Positions 52,269-60,778 of a stretch of DNA of 64,000 nt are shown here, in pieces; position 1 is the stretch's first letter, and each line of letters begins with the position of its first letter. The notes below the pieces were generated by a model, which made no database searches, was not told where the DNA came from, and was given only the letters and a program-made list of their open reading frames with translations. Both the position numbers and the translations under genes were made by a program. Origin of the DNA: CAYNXB01 sp964401045 (GTDB taxonomy: Bacteria; Pseudomonadota; Alphaproteobacteria; Sphingomonadales; Sphingomonadaceae); the NCBI GenBank assembly GCA_964401045.1, contig CAYNXB010000003.1, positions 11,552-75,551 of the forward strand, in the 5' to 3' direction.

Positions 52269-54492
52269 TACGCTGACACAAGACCGCATGGCGCTCTCGC
52301 GCCGCACGCTGCTCAAGGCGGGTGCCCTCGCCGGTGGCGGGCTGATGCTGTCGGCCGCGATCCCGATGGTGGCCCGCGCTGCGGTGGGCGGCGCGCCCAG
52401 TCAGGCGACGCTCAACGCGTTCATCTCGATCGCGCCGGATAACACCATCACCATCGTCGGCAAGAACCCCGAGATCGGCCAGGGCATCAAGACAATGCTG
52501 CCGATGCTGGTCGCCGAGGAGCTCGACGCCGACTGGAACCAGATCAAGATCGTCCAGGGCGATTTCGACATGGCCAAGTATGGCCCGCAGCTCGCCGGCG
52601 GCAGCTTCGCGACGCCGATGAACTGGCTGCCGATGCGGCAGGTCGGCGCGGCAGCGCGGGCCATGCTGCTCGAGGCCGCGGCGCTCCATTGGGGCACTGC
52701 AGCGTCGAGCCTCAAGGCGCATAATGGCAAGATCGTCGAGCCGGAGACCGGCCGCACGATGACGTTCGGCGACATCGCGTCCGAAGCCGCGAAGCTCAAG
52801 GCGCCCGATCCGGCCACGGTCGCGCTCAAGGATGCCAAGGACTTCACGATCATCGGGAAGGCGATCGGCGGGATCGATTCGCCCAAGATCGTTCATGGCG
52901 AGCCGATCTTCGGCGTCGACACCAAGCTGCCGGGCATGAAGTACGCCGCTTATGAGCGGGCGGGCACGTTCGGATCGAAGCTGGTTTCGGCCAATGTCGA
53001 CGAGATCAAGCAGTTGCCGGGCGTGATCGACGCCTTCGTGCTCAAGGGTGATGGCAGCGCGGAAAGCCTGGTCGACGGCGTCGCGATCATCGCCGACAAC
53101 TGGTGGATCGCCAACAAGGCGCGCGAGCAGCTCAAGATCGAATGGGACAAGGGCCCGTGGGGCGGCCATTCGAGCGAAGGCTACGCCGCGCAGGCGCGCG
53201 CGTTGCTCGACAAGGGCGAGGGCGAGCCGTTCCGCAACGATGGCGACGTCGACGCCGCGTTCGCTTCGGCCGCCAAGGTGGTCGAGGCCGAATACCACTA
53301 TCCGTTCCTAGCCCATGTGCCGATGGAGCCGCAGAACTGCACCTCGCTGATGCGTGAGGACGGCGTGCTGGAGATGTGGGCGCCGACGCAAAACCCGTCT
53401 GCGGGCTACGCCGCGGTCGGCAAGCTGCTCGGCCTCGCGCCGGACAAGATGGAGTTGCATATCACCCGCATGGGCGGCGGCTTCGGCCGGCGGCTGACCA
53501 ACGACTTCATGAGCCAGTCGGCGGCGATCGCGGCAAAGATGCCGGGCACGCCGGTGCAGCTGATCTGGAGCCGCGAGGACGACGTTCGCAGCGATTTCTA
53601 TCGCCCGGGTGGGTGGCACAAGTTCCGTGCCGCGCTCGACAAGGACGGCAAGCTGGTCGGCTTCACCGATCACTTCGCGACTTTCGCCAATCCGGGTGCC
53701 GGTGCGTTCAATCCCGCGGGGATGACGCCCGATGAGTTCCCCGGCGATTTCGTGCCGAACCTGCGTTATTCGCAAAGCGAGATGGACACGCGCATCCCGA
53801 TGGGGGCGCTGCGCGCGCCGCGCTCCAACGGGCTCAGCTTCGCGTTCCAAGGCTTCCTGGACGAAGTCGCCGAAGCGCAAGGGCGCGATCTGCCGACGAT
53901 GCTGCTGGATATGTACCGCGGGCACCCGAAGAAGCCGGATACGCCCGGGCCGTTCGGTGGCACCACCCCCGGCTTCAATCCCGAGCGCGCGATCGGCGTG
54001 ATCGAGAAGGCGATGGCGATGTCCGACTGGGGTAAGTCCGCCGGGGAGGGCCACGGCAAGGGCTTCGGCTTCTACTTCAGCCACCAGGGGTATTTCGCCG
54101 AGGTCGTGGACGCGAGCGTGTCGGATAAGGGCCAGGTTGCGGTCCACGATGTGTGGGTCGCGGGCGACGTGGGCAGCCACATCATCAACCCGTTCGGCGC
54201 TTTGAACCAGGCCCACGGATCGGTGATCGATGGGCTCGGCCAGGCGCTCGCGCTGGCAGTAGAGTTCGAAGGGGGTGCGGCCAAGCAATCGAACTTCCAC
54301 GACTATCCCGTCCCGCGCATGCCGATGACGCCCGAAATCCACGTCGAGTTTGTCAAGACCGACTATGACCCGACTGGCATGGGGGAACCGGCGCTGCCGC
54401 CGGTGGTCCCGGCGCTGGCTAACGCGGTCTACAAGGCCACTGGCAAGCGCGTGCGGACCTTGCCGATCGGGAATGCGCTCAAGACCGCCTGA
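52261..54492 (+). CDS. Molybdenum hydroxylase large subunit (IorB/xanthine-dehydrogenase family), Tat-exported
   Basis: A 743-aa protein. Tat signal SRRTLLKAGALAGGGLMLS (13-31). Molybdopterin-binding blocks include HITRMGGGFGRRLTNDF and the catalytic Glu E709 in DPTGMGEPALPPVVPALANA. Together with the small subunit it forms an IorAB-type enzyme without a FAD subunit, so electrons probably go to cytochrome c. Likely oxidises an aldehyde or N-heterocycle made by the neighbouring enzymes. Confidence 0.92.
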   Translation: MSDTLTQDRMALSRRTLLKAGALAGGGLMLSAAIPMVARAAVGGAPSQATLNAFISIAPDNTITIVGKNPEIGQGIKTMLPMLVAEELDADWNQIKIVQGDFDMAKYGPQLAGGSFATPMNWLPMRQVGAAARAMLLEAAALHWGTAASSLKAHNGKIVEPETGRTMTFGDIASEAAKLKAPDPATVALKDAKDFTIIGKAIGGIDSPKIVHGEPIFGVDTKLPGMKYAAYERAGTFGSKLVSANVDEIKQLPGVIDAFVLKGDGSAESLVDGVAIIADNWWIANKAREQLKIEWDKGPWGGHSSEGYAAQARALLDKGEGEPFRNDGDVDAAFASAAKVVEAEYHYPFLAHVPMEPQNCTSLMREDGVLEMWAPTQNPSAGYAAVGKLLGLAPDKMELHITRMGGGFGRRLTNDFMSQSAAIAAKMPGTPVQLIWSREDDVRSDFYRPGGWHKFRAALDKDGKLVGFTDHFATFANPGAGAFNPAGMTPDEFPGDFVPNLRYSQSEMDTRIPMGALRAPRSNGLSFAFQGFLDEVAEAQGRDLPTMLLDMYRGHPKKPDTPGPFGGTTPGFNPERAIGVIEKAMAMSDWGKSAGEGHGKGFGFYFSHQGYFAEVVDASVSDKGQVAVHDVWVAGDVGSHIINPFGALNQAHGSVIDGLGQALALAVEFEGGAAKQSNFHDYPVPRMPMTPEIHVEFVKTDYDPTGMGEPALPPVVPALANAVYKATGKRVRTLPIGNALKTA

Positions 54493-54497
54493 CAGTT

Positions 54498-54576
54498 CTC
54501 GTCATTGTGAGGCGCTGCAGGCGCTGGCAATCCATCTTCCGCAGCTGGATTGCCTCGCCGCGCTCGCAATGACGAG
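54498..54576. repeat. Palindromic intergenic repeat (REP-like) between convergent genes
   Basis: Outer arms CTCGTCATTGTGAG and CTCGCAATGACGAG pair closely, inner arms GGCAATCCA and TGGATTGCC pair perfectly. The motif CGTCATTGCGAG...GCAATCCAG is of the type scattered between genes in many alphaproteobacterial genomes. It can also serve as a bidirectional terminator for the convergent Mo-hydroxylase and mocA-like genes. Confidence 0.75.
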
Positions 54577-54577
54577 G

Positions 54578-55150
54578 CTAAAGTTGCATCAGATCTTGCC
54601 GCGTGTCGACGTCCGCCAGCTCGGCGGCGGGTGCCGCGATCGTCCGAACGCCCGCGGAGGCGCGCAGCAACTTGCCCGCTCCCTGATCTCCGCTGAGCCC
54701 TTGCAGCGCTTCGAACCAATCGCGCGGAAAGCAGGCGGGAATGCCCGGAAAGCCGTCCGCGTGGCGCACGGCTGAAGCGACGCCCGGCGCGCAGGCATCG
54801 ACCAGTCGGCGCAGCGTTGTCTCGCTCACCAGCGGCATGTCGGCGGCGAGCAGCAACAGCGCCATGCTGCCCTGGGCCTCGGCATGGTGCGCGGCGAGGG
54901 CGACGCTGGTGCCCAGGCCTTCGGTGGCGTGCGGATTGGCGCGATGTTGCACCAATTCGCCCGCCTCGACCGCGAACGCCGGTATTGGATCGCCGATCAC
55001 CACCAGCACGGCCCCCTGACCAAGCGCCAACGCCGCGTCGAGCGCGTGCCGCCCGAGCCGCTTGCCGCGCAGCTCCGCATCGAGCTTGCCGCCGCCGAAC
55101 CGGCTTGCCTTCCCGGCCGCGAGCAGCACGATGGCGAGCGGGCCGCTCAT
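54578..55150 (-). CDS. mocA: Molybdenum cofactor cytidylyltransferase-like (MocA family)
   Basis: A 190-aa nucleotidyltransferase. LAIVLLAAGKASRFGGGKL is the NTP-binding loop, MALLLLAADMPLVSE the metal-binding Asp motif, and VVIGD the beta strand before it. It would convert Mo-molybdopterin to the cytosine dinucleotide form needed by the IorAB-type enzyme encoded just across the convergent junction. It starts by ATGA overlap with the XdhC gene. Confidence 0.83.
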   Translation of the reverse strand: MSGPLAIVLLAAGKASRFGGGKLDAELRGKRLGRHALDAALALGQGAVLVVIGDPIPAFAVEAGELVQHRANPHATEGLGTSVALAAHHAEAQGSMALLLLAADMPLVSETTLRRLVDACAPGVASAVRHADGFPGIPACFPRDWFEALQGLSGDQGAGKLLRASAGVRTIAAPAAELADVDTRQDLMQL

Positions 55151-55977
55151 CGGTGGGGGTGGAGGGCCTCGTAGGCACCGACCACTTCGGCGAGGATCGA
55201 CAGCGCGAGCACCGCAGGGTCGCGCGCGCTGGGGATCAGGCCCACCGGACTGTTGATCCGTGCAAGCGCAGTTGCGTCGTGCCCCGAGGCGCGCAGCCGT
55301 TCGATGCGGCTCTCACGCGCAGGTGCGCCGCCTTGCGCGCCGATGTAGAACGCCGGCGTGCCAAGCGCCCATTCAAGCAGCGCGTGCTCCCATTCGTGAT
55401 CGTGGAACAGCAGCAGGACCGCAGTCCAGGCGTCGGCCTCGAGCCAGTCCGGCGCGCGTCCGAGCGCGAGGTCGCCACCGGCATCGAGCCGCTCGATCGC
55501 AATGCCCTGCGCGGCGGCGAGCTTCTCCAGCGCCGCGACTTCGGCACCTGCTCCCAGTATCACGATCCTCAGCGGCGGGACGTAGCGCCGCTCGGGAAGC
55601 AACGCGCTTGCAAGCGCTAGCGCCGCGCCGCGCCGCGCATAGAGATCGGCGAGGCACCGATGCAGCGCGTTGCGGTCGGGCGCCGGATCGATCAGGATGT
55701 CGAGCCCCGATCCGCACGGCAGACGGAAGTCGATGAACGGCGAGCCTTCTCCGTAACGCAGCACCCGCGCGCGGCCCTCGGCCATCGCCGCGCGAGCCTG
55801 GCTCGCCAGTTCCTCGTCGAGGCACTTGTCGGCCATGTCGCCCGCGCGCGTGCCGTCCGCCGCCACCGCCAGCTGCGCGCCGAGCCGGCGGGAAAAGCTG
55901 CCAGCGATGCCGATGATGGTGCACAGCGCGGCAGGCTGCGCTGCGGCGAAGTGCAGGGCGTCGTGGTCGCGGCTCAT
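55147..55977 (-). CDS. xdhC: XdhC-family Mo-cofactor sulfurylation/insertion protein
   Basis: A 276-aa protein. N-terminal AAALCTIIGIAGSFSRRLGAQLAV is the XdhC signature (GSxxRxxGAxM), and LPCGSGLDILIDPAP is the conserved Cys motif. C-terminal Rossmann half has RIVILGAGAEVAALEKLA and AFYIGAQGG. With MocA it matures molybdenum hydroxylases. The placement beside the Mo-hydroxylase genes, but on the other strand, suggests functional linkage without common transcription. Confidence 0.87.
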   Translation of the reverse strand: MSRDHDALHFAAAQPAALCTIIGIAGSFSRRLGAQLAVAADGTRAGDMADKCLDEELASQARAAMAEGRARVLRYGEGSPFIDFRLPCGSGLDILIDPAPDRNALHRCLADLYARRGAALALASALLPERRYVPPLRIVILGAGAEVAALEKLAAAQGIAIERLDAGGDLALGRAPDWLEADAWTAVLLLFHDHEWEHALLEWALGTPAFYIGAQGGAPARESRIERLRASGHDATALARINSPVGLIPSARDPAVLALSILAEVVGAYEALHPHR

Positions 55978-56009
55978 CGCTTGCGTCTAACCGGCCCGGA
56001 AGGCGCGCG

Positions 56010-57566
56010 CTATCCCTCCCAGACAAGCTTGGGATGGCGCGCGGCCTCGGTCTCGTCGAGCCGGCGGCGTGGCGCGAAGCGCGGGGCGCTCTTGAGGCGA
56101 TCGTCTCCTGCCCGTGCCCGGTCCGCAAGCGAGCGCATCGCGGCGATGAACTGGTCGAGGCCCGCCTTGCTCTCGGTCTCGGTCGGTTCGACCAGCATCG
56201 CGCCGTGAACCACGAGCGGGAAGTACATCGTCATCGGGTGGAAGCCCTCGTCGATCAGGCCCTTGGCGAGATCGAGCGTGGCGAACCCTTCGGCGAACCC
56301 TTCGTCCGAGAACAGCGCCTCGTGCATGCACGGCCCGGTGTCGCCGAACGGCGCGTCAAACACGTCGTCCAGGCTGCGCAGCACGTAATTGGCGTTGAGC
56401 ACGGCGTCCTCGGCCACTTGCCGCAACCCATCGGCGCCGTGGCTGAGGATGTAGGTCAGTGCGCGGGTGAACATGCCCATCTGTCCGTGGAACGCGGCCA
56501 TGCGACCGAAGGACCGGCTGCGTCCGAATTCCTCGACGCTTTCCTCCTCGACCAGCTGGACCGATCCGTCTGGCATGCGGGCGGTGAACGGCAGCGGCGC
56601 GAACGGCGCCAGCGCCTCGCTCAATACCACCGGGCCGGAGCCCGGCCCGCCGCCGCCGTGCGGAGTCGAGAAAGTTTTGTGCAGGTTGATGTGCATCGCA
56701 TCGATCCCGAGGTCGCCCGGACGGACCTTGCCGACGATCGCGTTGAAGTTCGCGCCGTCGCAATAGACGAATCCGCCCGCGGCATGGACCACGTCGGAGA
56801 TTGCCTTCATGTCGCGCTCGAACAGCCCGCAGGTGTTGGGGTTGGTGATCATCACCGCGGCGACGTCGGGCCCGAGGCGGGCTTTCATCGCCGCGAGGTC
56901 GACCCGGCCTTCGGAGTCCGCGGGGATGTTCTCCACCCGATAGCCGGCGAATGCCGCGGTGGCGGGATTGGTGCCATGCGCGCTTTCGGGAACGAGGATC
57001 ACCTCGCGCGCGTCCCCACGCGCCTCCAGCGCGGCGCGGATGCACAGGATGCCGCACAGCTCGCCATGCGCACCGGCCTTGGGCGTCATCGCCACGCTGT
57101 GCATGCCGGTCAACGCGAGCAGCCATTCAGCGAGTTGGTCGATCACCTCGAACGCACCGCGCGCGGTTTCCTGCGGCTGCAACGGATGGAGGTCTGCGAA
57201 GCCCGGCAGGCGCGCGATGCGTTCGTTAAGGCGCGGGTTGTGCTTCATCGTGCACGAACCGAGCGGGAACAGCCCCAGGTCGATCGCGTAGTTCTGCCGG
57301 CTGAGCCGCGTGTAGTGGCGCACGGTCTCCGGTTCGGTCAGGCCGGGAAGGCCGATCGGCGCGGTACGCTCGCGGCCGGCGAGGCGGTTGGGTGCCGCGG
57401 TATCGGGCGTGGGCAGATCGACCCCGGTGCGTGGCTCGCCGCCAAGCTCGAAGATCAGCGGCTCCTCCAGCATCAGCGCGCGGTTGCCGGTGACTGTCGA
57501 TGCGGTGGAGATGTCACCCGCCACTGGAGTGGTCGGTTTCCATCCGGCTGCGTTTGGGGCGTTCAT
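56010..57566 (-). CDS. gcvPB: Glycine dehydrogenase (decarboxylating) subunit 2
   Basis: A 518-aa PLP protein. HINLHK297TFSTPHGGGGPGSGP contains the PLP lysine, and VMITNPNTCGLFE and DGANFNAIVGKVRPGDLG are P-protein blocks. Heterodimer partner of GcvPA; the split form replaces the single 950-aa GcvP. Begins in a 4-bp overlap with gcvPA. Last gene of the glycine-cleavage operon. Confidence 0.95.
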   Translation of the reverse strand: MNAPNAAGWKPTTPVAGDISTASTVTGNRALMLEEPLIFELGGEPRTGVDLPTPDTAAPNRLAGRERTAPIGLPGLTEPETVRHYTRLSRQNYAIDLGLFPLGSCTMKHNPRLNERIARLPGFADLHPLQPQETARGAFEVIDQLAEWLLALTGMHSVAMTPKAGAHGELCGILCIRAALEARGDAREVILVPESAHGTNPATAAFAGYRVENIPADSEGRVDLAAMKARLGPDVAAVMITNPNTCGLFERDMKAISDVVHAAGGFVYCDGANFNAIVGKVRPGDLGIDAMHINLHKTFSTPHGGGGPGSGPVVLSEALAPFAPLPFTARMPDGSVQLVEEESVEEFGRSRSFGRMAAFHGQMGMFTRALTYILSHGADGLRQVAEDAVLNANYVLRSLDDVFDAPFGDTGPCMHEALFSDEGFAEGFATLDLAKGLIDEGFHPMTMYFPLVVHGAMLVEPTETESKAGLDQFIAAMRSLADRARAGDDRLKSAPRFAPRRRLDETEAARHPKLVWEG

Positions 57567-58924
57567 GCCAGCACCTCCTGCAGCGCTGCCGCGAATGCGT
57601 CGATATCTTCCGCGGTGTTGGTTTCCGTAACCGCGACCACAAGGCCGTTCTCGCGTCCGTCGCCATCGGGATAGAGCCGCCCGAGCGATACGCCCGCGAG
57701 GATCGGCCGCGCCGCGAGATCGCGCACCAGAGTGCGCGCATCGGTCGGAAGTTTTAGCGTGAACTCGTTGAAAAAACTCTCGTTCACCAGCTCGACGCCG
57801 GGAATGCCCGCCAGCTTGTCGGCGGCGAGACAGGCCATGCGGTGGTTCTCCGCCGCCAACGCGCGAAGCCCCTCTTCACCGAGCAGGGTCATATGGATCG
57901 AGAACGCCAGGGCGCACAGGCCGGAGTTGGTGCAGATGTTGCTCGTCGCCTTCTCGCGCCGGATATGCTGCTCGCGGGTCGAGAGGGTCAGCACGAAGCC
58001 GCGCTTGCCTTCGGCGTCGACCGTTTCCCCACACAGTCGGCCTGGCATCTGCCGCACGTGTCTGGCATCGCGCACCGCGAACAGCCCGAGGTACGGTCCC
58101 CCGAATTGCAGCCCGACGCCGATCGCCTGGCCTTCGCCCACCACGATGTCGGCGCCGAGCTCCCCGGGTGACTGGATCGCTCCCAAGGCCACCGGCTCGG
58201 TTACCACCGCGATCAGCAGTGCGCCGTTGGCGTGCGCGGTTTCGGCCACTTTCGCGAGGTCCGGCAGGCGCCCGAGAATGTCGGGATACTGGACGACGAC
58301 GCAGCTGGTCTGGTCGTCGAGTGAGGCGATCAGTGCGTCCTCATCGCAGGCCGCCTCCAGGCCAGGCATTTCCCCGGCGATGTCGTCGCCGGCAAACTTT
58401 GCCATCGTGCGAACGGTCGAGACGTAATGCGGGTGCAGACCGTCGGAAAGCAGCACGCGCCCGCGCTTGGTGATCCGCCGCGCCATGCTCACCGCTTCCC
58501 AGCACGCCGTCGAACCATCGTACATCGACGCGTTCGCCACCGCGCAGCCGTAGAGCCGCGCGACCTGGGTCTGGAATTCGAACAGCATCTGCAGCGTGCC
58601 CTGCGCGATCTCGGGCTGGTAGGGCGTGTAGGCGGTGAGGAACTCGCCGCGCTGGATCAGGTGGTCGACACTCGCCGGAACGTGATGGCGATAGGCCCCC
58701 GCGCCGAGGAAGAACGGCACATCGCCCGCCGCGACATTCTTCGCGGCGAGCGCCGCCATGTGCCGTTCGACCGCCAGCTCGCTCGCATGGAGCGGCAGGC
58801 CTTCGATCGGGCCGGCGAGACGATGCTCGGCCGGAATGTCGGCGAACAGGGCGTCGATGGACTCCGCGCCGACGACGTCGAGCATCGCCGACCGGTCGGC
58901 CTGGGTGAGGGGAAGATAGCGCAT
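57563..58924 (-). CDS. gcvPA: Glycine dehydrogenase (decarboxylating) subunit 1
   Basis: A 453-aa protein. RYLPLTQADRSAMLDVVGAESIDALF and VPFFLGAGAYRHHVPASVDHLIQRGEFLTAYTPYQPEIAQGTLQMLFEFQ are characteristic GcvPA N-terminal blocks. ATG 58924 shares its A with the gcvH TGA (TGATG), and TTG 58927 is not needed. Lacks the PLP lysine, which is in GcvPB. Confidence 0.94.
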   Translation of the reverse strand: MRYLPLTQADRSAMLDVVGAESIDALFADIPAEHRLAGPIEGLPLHASELAVERHMAALAAKNVAAGDVPFFLGAGAYRHHVPASVDHLIQRGEFLTAYTPYQPEIAQGTLQMLFEFQTQVARLYGCAVANASMYDGSTACWEAVSMARRITKRGRVLLSDGLHPHYVSTVRTMAKFAGDDIAGEMPGLEAACDEDALIASLDDQTSCVVVQYPDILGRLPDLAKVAETAHANGALLIAVVTEPVALGAIQSPGELGADIVVGEGQAIGVGLQFGGPYLGLFAVRDARHVRQMPGRLCGETVDAEGKRGFVLTLSTREQHIRREKATSNICTNSGLCALAFSIHMTLLGEEGLRALAAENHRMACLAADKLAGIPGVELVNESFFNEFTLKLPTDARTLVRDLAARPILAGVSLGRLYPDGDGRENGLVVAVTETNTAEDIDAFAAALQEVLA

Positions 58925-59298
58925 CAATCGAGCCCCGCGACGAAGTCCCTGTAGCCGGCTTCGTCCATCAGCCCTTCGAGTTCGCTATTGTCCGCGATGA
59001 CGACCTTGAAGAACCACCCTCCACTCTCGGCCGCGGAATTGACCAGCCCCGGATCGGCCTCGAGCGCCGCGTTGGCCTCTTTCACCGGCCCGCTTACGGG
59101 GCTGAACACGTCGCTCGCGGCTTTCACGCTCTCGACCACCGCGGCTTCCTTGCCTTTGGTCACGCTGCCGCCCACCTGCGGCAGCTCTACGAAAACCACA
59201 TCGCCAAGCTGCTCCTGCGCGTAATCGGTGATGCCGATCGTCGCGGTCTCGCCATCGACGTCGATCCATTCATGCTCGTCGGTGAAATAGCGGGCCAT
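58924..59298 (-). CDS. gcvH: Glycine cleavage system H protein
   Basis: A 124-aa lipoyl carrier. The lipoylation lysine is K59 in EAAVVESVKAASDVFSPVSG. YFTDEHEWIDVDGETATIGITDYAQEQLGDVVFVELP is the standard N-terminus. Second gene of the operon, 12 bp after gcvT. Shuttles the aminomethyl group between P, T and L proteins. Confidence 0.96.
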   Translation of the reverse strand: MARYFTDEHEWIDVDGETATIGITDYAQEQLGDVVFVELPQVGGSVTKGKEAAVVESVKAASDVFSPVSGPVKEANAALEADPGLVNSAAESGGWFFKVVIADNSELEGLMDEAGYRDFVAGLD

Positions 59299-59310
59299 GA
59301 TTTGCCTCCT

Positions 59311-60429
59311 TCAGCGGTGGTAACGGTGGGGAACGAACGGTAGCGGCACGACACGCGCCGGCAGCCGCTTGCCGCGCACTTCGGCGTCGAGGATCGTGCC
59401 GGGAGCGGCATGCCCGGCATCGACGTAGGCGAGAGCAATCGCGTGGCCGAGCGTGGGCGAGAACCCGCCCGAGGTGACTTCGCCGATGGAGTGGTCGCCG
59501 GCCATCACCGGGGCATGCTCACGGGCTGCCATCCGGCCTTCGAGCGCGAGGCCCACCAGCTTTTGCCCAGGCCCTTCGGAAAGCAGTTTCAGGATGCGCC
59601 CTGCGCCCGGGAAGCCACCTTCCGCGCGTCGGCGCTTCGAGATCGCGAAGCCGAGACCGGCGCTGACCGGATCGGTTTCGTGGGAGAGGTCGTGGCCGTA
59701 GAGGGGGAGCCCAGCTTCGAGGCGCAGGGAATCGCGCGCGCCGAGCCCGGCCGGTCTGACCGCGGGCTCGCCGCACAACAGCTCCGCGAGCGTCTTCGCA
59801 TGACTCGCCGGGAGCGAGATTTCGAACCCGTCCTCGCCAGTATAGCCGGTGCGGCTGATCCACGCCGTGGTGCCGGCGATCTCGAACTGGCCGCCACGCA
59901 TGAAGGTCAGCGCCGAGAGCGGATACTGCCCCGACACATGCCGCTCGAGCACCGCGAACGCCTCGGGGCCTTGCAGCGCAAGCAGCGCGCGATCTGCCAG
60001 GTGGTCGAGCGCGACGCCCGCATGCAGGCGCTCACGAAGGTAGGCGATGTCGCCGTTCTTCGTCGCGCCGTTGACGACCACGTAGAACCCGCTCTGCCAG
60101 CGCGCGGCGATCAGATCATCGACGATCCCGCCATCGTCGGTGAGCAGCAGCGAATAGCGCAATGCACCCGGCGCAAGCGTACCGAGGTCCGTGGGCAGCA
60201 GGGTTTCCAGCCCAGCCTCGGCCCCGTCTCCGTGGATGTAGAGCTGGCCCATGTGGCTGACATCGAACAGGCTCGCGTGGCTGCGGGTCCATTCGTGCTC
60301 GGCGATGATGCCGTCGTATTGCACCGGCATTTCGTACCCGGCGAACGGCACCATCCGCGCGCCGCGCGTGCGGTGCCAACCGTCGAGCGGCAGGCGCTTG
60401 AGATCATCGAGCCGGGCTTCGTCGCTCAT
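59311..60429 (-). CDS. gcvT: Glycine cleavage system aminomethyltransferase (T protein)
   Basis: A 372-aa protein from ATG 60429 (GGAGAAG upstream). The open frame to 60696 would read through the riboswitch. RMVPFAGYEMPVQYDGIIAEHEWTRSHASLFDVSHMGQL is the T-protein N-terminus. RTGYTGEDGFEISLP and the C-terminal barrel (GGFSPTLGHAIALAYVDA) follow. First gene of the operon and directly controlled by the glycine riboswitch 51 bp upstream. Makes methylene-tetrahydrofolate and ammonia from the H-bound aminomethyl group. Confidence 0.95.
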   Translation of the reverse strand: MSDEARLDDLKRLPLDGWHRTRGARMVPFAGYEMPVQYDGIIAEHEWTRSHASLFDVSHMGQLYIHGDGAEAGLETLLPTDLGTLAPGALRYSLLLTDDGGIVDDLIAARWQSGFYVVVNGATKNGDIAYLRERLHAGVALDHLADRALLALQGPEAFAVLERHVSGQYPLSALTFMRGGQFEIAGTTAWISRTGYTGEDGFEISLPASHAKTLAELLCGEPAVRPAGLGARDSLRLEAGLPLYGHDLSHETDPVSAGLGFAISKRRRAEGGFPGAGRILKLLSEGPGQKLVGLALEGRMAAREHAPVMAGDHSIGEVTSGGFSPTLGHAIALAYVDAGHAAPGTILDAEVRGKRLPARVVPLPFVPHRYHR

Positions 60430-60480
60430 CTGCTTCTCCGACAGGCCATGGCGATGCCGAAGCGGCACCGAATCCATCGC

Positions 60481-60680
60481 CCCCTCTGTCGGGAAACCTG
60501 AGAGCCTGGTTCTCCTGCACCGAAGCTTGGGAGAACTTACACCTTCGGTGGCCTTCGCAAGATAGCGAAGACGCTTTCCAGAGTGCCTTGTCCGTGCAGC
60601 GGTCCTTCGGCCTGAGAGTTTCCGGGGCGGTTGCTCCTTCGGCGCCGCGAGGCTTTCACCTCGCGGTCTCTCCCGCTGCA
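60481..60680 (-). ncRNA. Tandem glycine riboswitch (gcvT element)
   Basis: Read on the minus strand, aptamer 1 (about 60590-60678) has GCGGGAGAGACC, GCCGAAGGAGCAA, CTCTCAGGC, AAGGACC, ACGGACAA and ACTCTGGAAAGCG. Aptamer 2 (about 60481-60585) has CCACCGAAGGTGTAAG, GGAGAACC, GCTCTCAGGT and GACAGAGGGG. These are the conserved blocks of the two glycine-binding domains in the usual order, with the short linker between them. It lies just before gcvT, so glycine should turn on expression of the cleavage operon (established for this class). Confidence 0.93.
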
Positions 60681-60778
60681 TGGAGGCTCCGCGCAATTGG
60701 TATCACGTGAAACCAAGCGTGCGCGTCTTCGGCGAATACTCCGGGGCAGTCAACCGGAGATCGGCCTAGAGCGGCGGC

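Noticed and set aside
60429..60696. Longer gcvT start at 60696 or 60477
   Set aside because: This would translate the glycine riboswitch. ATG 60429 has GGAGAAG and matches the family N-terminus.
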